Below are positions 62,741 through 64,000 of a stretch of 64,000 bases of DNA, piece after piece. Below the pieces are notes generated by a model. The model was given only the letters and a program-made list of their open reading frames with translations, did no database searches and was not told where the DNA came from. The translations under genes and the position numbers were made by a program. The stretch is taken from the NCBI RefSeq assembly GCF_006517395.1, contig NZ_VDCY01000010.1, forward strand, positions 1 through 64,000. The letters run 5' to 3'. Position 1 is the stretch's first letter. Each line of letters starts with the position of its first letter. This DNA comes from Terrilactibacillus laevilacticus (lineage in GTDB: Bacteria > Bacillota > Bacilli > Bacillales > Sporolactobacillaceae).

Positions 62741-64000
62741 ATGACCGAAGTGAAAGTAAATATGAAAAAATGGGATAAGGGATTATATAACGATGACCTC
62801 GTACCAACTCCATCCGAAAAGAGAAATTGGAGTTGGTGGAGTTTCAGTACGCTCTGGATGGGTATCGCACATAACGTACCAGCGTGGGTGTTAGCGGCAG
62901 GTATGATTGGAGAAGGAATGAGTTTTTGGCAGGCGATGTCAGCTGTCCTTATTGCTTATGGAGTAGTCTATGTAGCTATTATTCTAAATAGTATATCGGG
63001 ATCAAAATATGGTTTACCTTTTCCTGTTATCATTCGTGCTGCTTTTGGTTACAAGGGCTCAAAAATACCCATATTAATCCGTGGTTTCTTAGGTATCTTT
63101 TGGTTTGGTGTTTTTCTCTGGATTGGTGGTGAAGCCATCCAAGCTGGATTGGGTGCCATATTCCCTTGGTGGACTTCTCTTGCAGACCACCATGTCATTG
63201 GGATGAGCCTAGATTATTTTATTTCTTATGTTATTTGCGTATTAATTCACGTCTACATGGTCACTCATGGTATTGAACGTATCAGACGTTTTGAAGTGTG
63301 GGCAGGACCGTTAATTATGATATTTTCTTTAGGATTACTTTGTTGGGCACTTAGTACATCGGGTTTAAAACCTATTGTAACACATGAGGCCACTTTAACT
63401 GGAGCAAAATTCTGGAGTCAATATTTCCTATCTATATCAGGTTTGATAGGTTCAATGGCTACACTCATTGTTAATAATCCTGATTTAACACGTTTTGCAA
63501 AAAGTAGTAAAGATCAATTAGTGGGTCAGTTTATTGGTATCCCTATATCTTTTTTGTTCTTTTCATGTGTAGGTCTTTTAGTAACTATTGGTACTGTTCT
63601 TGTTTATGGTCATGCAATTTCAGATCCCTTGCAGTTATTAATGAGATTTAATAATCCAATTATTGTTTTAATAGGTGCAATTCTGGTGTTTGCAGCAGCC
63701 ATTTCTTGTAATCTAGCAACAAATGCCGTATCAGTTGGATTTGATTTAGCTGCTTTATTCCCGAACAAACTTAATTTTAGCAGGGCAGGTTGGTTAGCAA
63801 TTGTTGTAGGCATCATTTCTGCACCATGGCTTTGGTATGGTAATTCAGCAATGGTTGATACAATTATGGGAGCTTTAGGAGCATCAATGGGGCCTATTGC
63901 GGGCATTATGTTAGTAGATTTTTATATCGTGCGAAAAAGATTATATGATCTTAATGGACTTTATATCTATAATGGACCGTATGCCTATACTAATGGGTTT
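62741..64000 (+). CDS. NCS1-family permease (allantoin/hydantoin-like), 3' end outside the window
   Basis: Open from ATG 62741 (AAAGGAGG 8 bases upstream) to the window edge, 420 residues without a stop. It has the NCS1 N-terminus LVPTPSEKRNWSWWSFSTLWMGIAHNVPAWVLA, then GSKYGLPFPVIIRAAFGYKGSKIPILIRG, GGEAIQAGLGAIFPWW, IVNNPDLTRFAKSSKDQ, ATNAVSVGFDLAALFPNKLNF and MLVDFYIVRKRLYDLNGLY. GGEAIQ and NPDLTRFAKS resemble PucI/Mhp1-type allantoin or hydantoin carriers. It is related to the permease at 40502, but clearly diverged. Probably coregulated with ridA. Confidence 0.88.
   Translation, partial: MTEVKVNMKKWDKGLYNDDLVPTPSEKRNWSWWSFSTLWMGIAHNVPAWVLAAGMIGEGMSFWQAMSAVLIAYGVVYVAIILNSISGSKYGLPFPVIIRAAFGYKGSKIPILIRGFLGIFWFGVFLWIGGEAIQAGLGAIFPWWTSLADHHVIGMSLDYFISYVICVLIHVYMVTHGIERIRRFEVWAGPLIMIFSLGLLCWALSTSGLKPIVTHEATLTGAKFWSQYFLSISGLIGSMATLIVNNPDLTRFAKSSKDQLVGQFIGIPISFLFFSCVGLLVTIGTVLVYGHAISDPLQLLMRFNNPIIVLIGAILVFAAAISCNLATNAVSVGFDLAALFPNKLNFSRAGWLAIVVGIISAPWLWYGNSAMVDTIMGALGASMGPIAGIMLVDFYIVRKRLYDLNGLYIYNGPYAYTNGF

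Noticed and set aside
62613-62813. Minus-strand open frame across MITE copy C and the start of the NCS1 gene
   Set aside because: It is antisense to a clear permease start and consists largely of repeat sequence.

Overview
The window looks like chromosomal DNA of a low-GC, endospore-forming member of the Bacillales. The evidence is AT-rich DNA with strong AGGAGG-type ribosome sites, a small acid-soluble spore protein gene (sspO), CcpA cre-like sites on sigma-A promoters, the glpP-glpF-glpK-glpD arrangement with leader terminators, and Bacillus-type families (VanZ, YvrJ, RidA, UvrX remnant). No rRNA, tRNA, CRISPR array, prophage or replication origin was seen.

Layout. 0-6.4 kb: a decayed CoA-disulfide-reductase/rhodanese/TusA/DsrE gene, a thioredoxin, a UvrX (Y-family polymerase) fragment, mtlD with a HAD phosphatase, and sspO. 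6.4-13.5 kb: a MITE-like element, an MFS transporter, and a CcpA-controlled minus-strand operon (orphan PTS EIIC-fru, LacI regulator, PfkB kinase, HxlA, HxlB). 13.5-18.4 kb: a secreted amidase, then amidase + NCS1 permease. 18.9-24.5 kb: a 2-hydroxyacid dehydrogenase, a SWIM/SNF2 helicase and a tagatose-epimerase-like enzyme. 24.8-32.2 kb: a seven-gene operon resembling fructosamine (frl) systems (ROK regulator, ABC importer, SIS deglycase-like protein, PfkB kinase, MsmX-type ATPase). 32.6-38 kb: two exported proteins, a metallopeptidase with seven Ig-like repeats and a vWA lipoprotein. 38.2-44.1 kb: a LivF/UrtE ATPase left behind by a truncated urt operon, then a FadR-type regulator, NCS1 permease, CodA-like amidohydrolase and SDR. 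44.1-49.9 kb: a REP/RAYT transposase locus and a decayed second copy of it. 50-55.7 kb: ROK regulator, NagB-like protein, purine permease and adenine deaminase. 55.8-61.3 kb: the glycerol regulon. 61.5-64 kb: RidA and an NCS1 permease that runs off the window.

The most notable system is a short dispersed repeat (about 55 bp, core GGTGACAGGYACC), present 11 times and always in the same orientation between 19.8 and 49.6 kb. Two copies immediately flank an intact TnpA_REP-like (HUH, Y1) transposase, and one copy borders a decayed transposase. The repeats sit at 3' ends of plus-strand genes: several genes take their stop codon from the repeat and two proteins end in the repeat-encoded tail VTGTAKRHF. 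A second repeat class is a MITE-like element with TGTTCAAAAAG termini in three size variants, one of which splits glpF from glpK.

Much of the remaining content is accessory scavenging. Three NCS1 permeases, an adenine permease/deaminase, two amidases, a CodA-like hydrolase, RidA and the urt remnant suggest use of nucleobases and ureides. The PTS/Hxl, frl-like, NagB and glp genes suggest sugar and polyol use. One palindrome, ACTGGTATGACCAGT, sits in the promoter regions of both the FadR-type regulator (39.6 kb) and the amidase-permease pair (15.5 kb), which points to a two-locus regulon.
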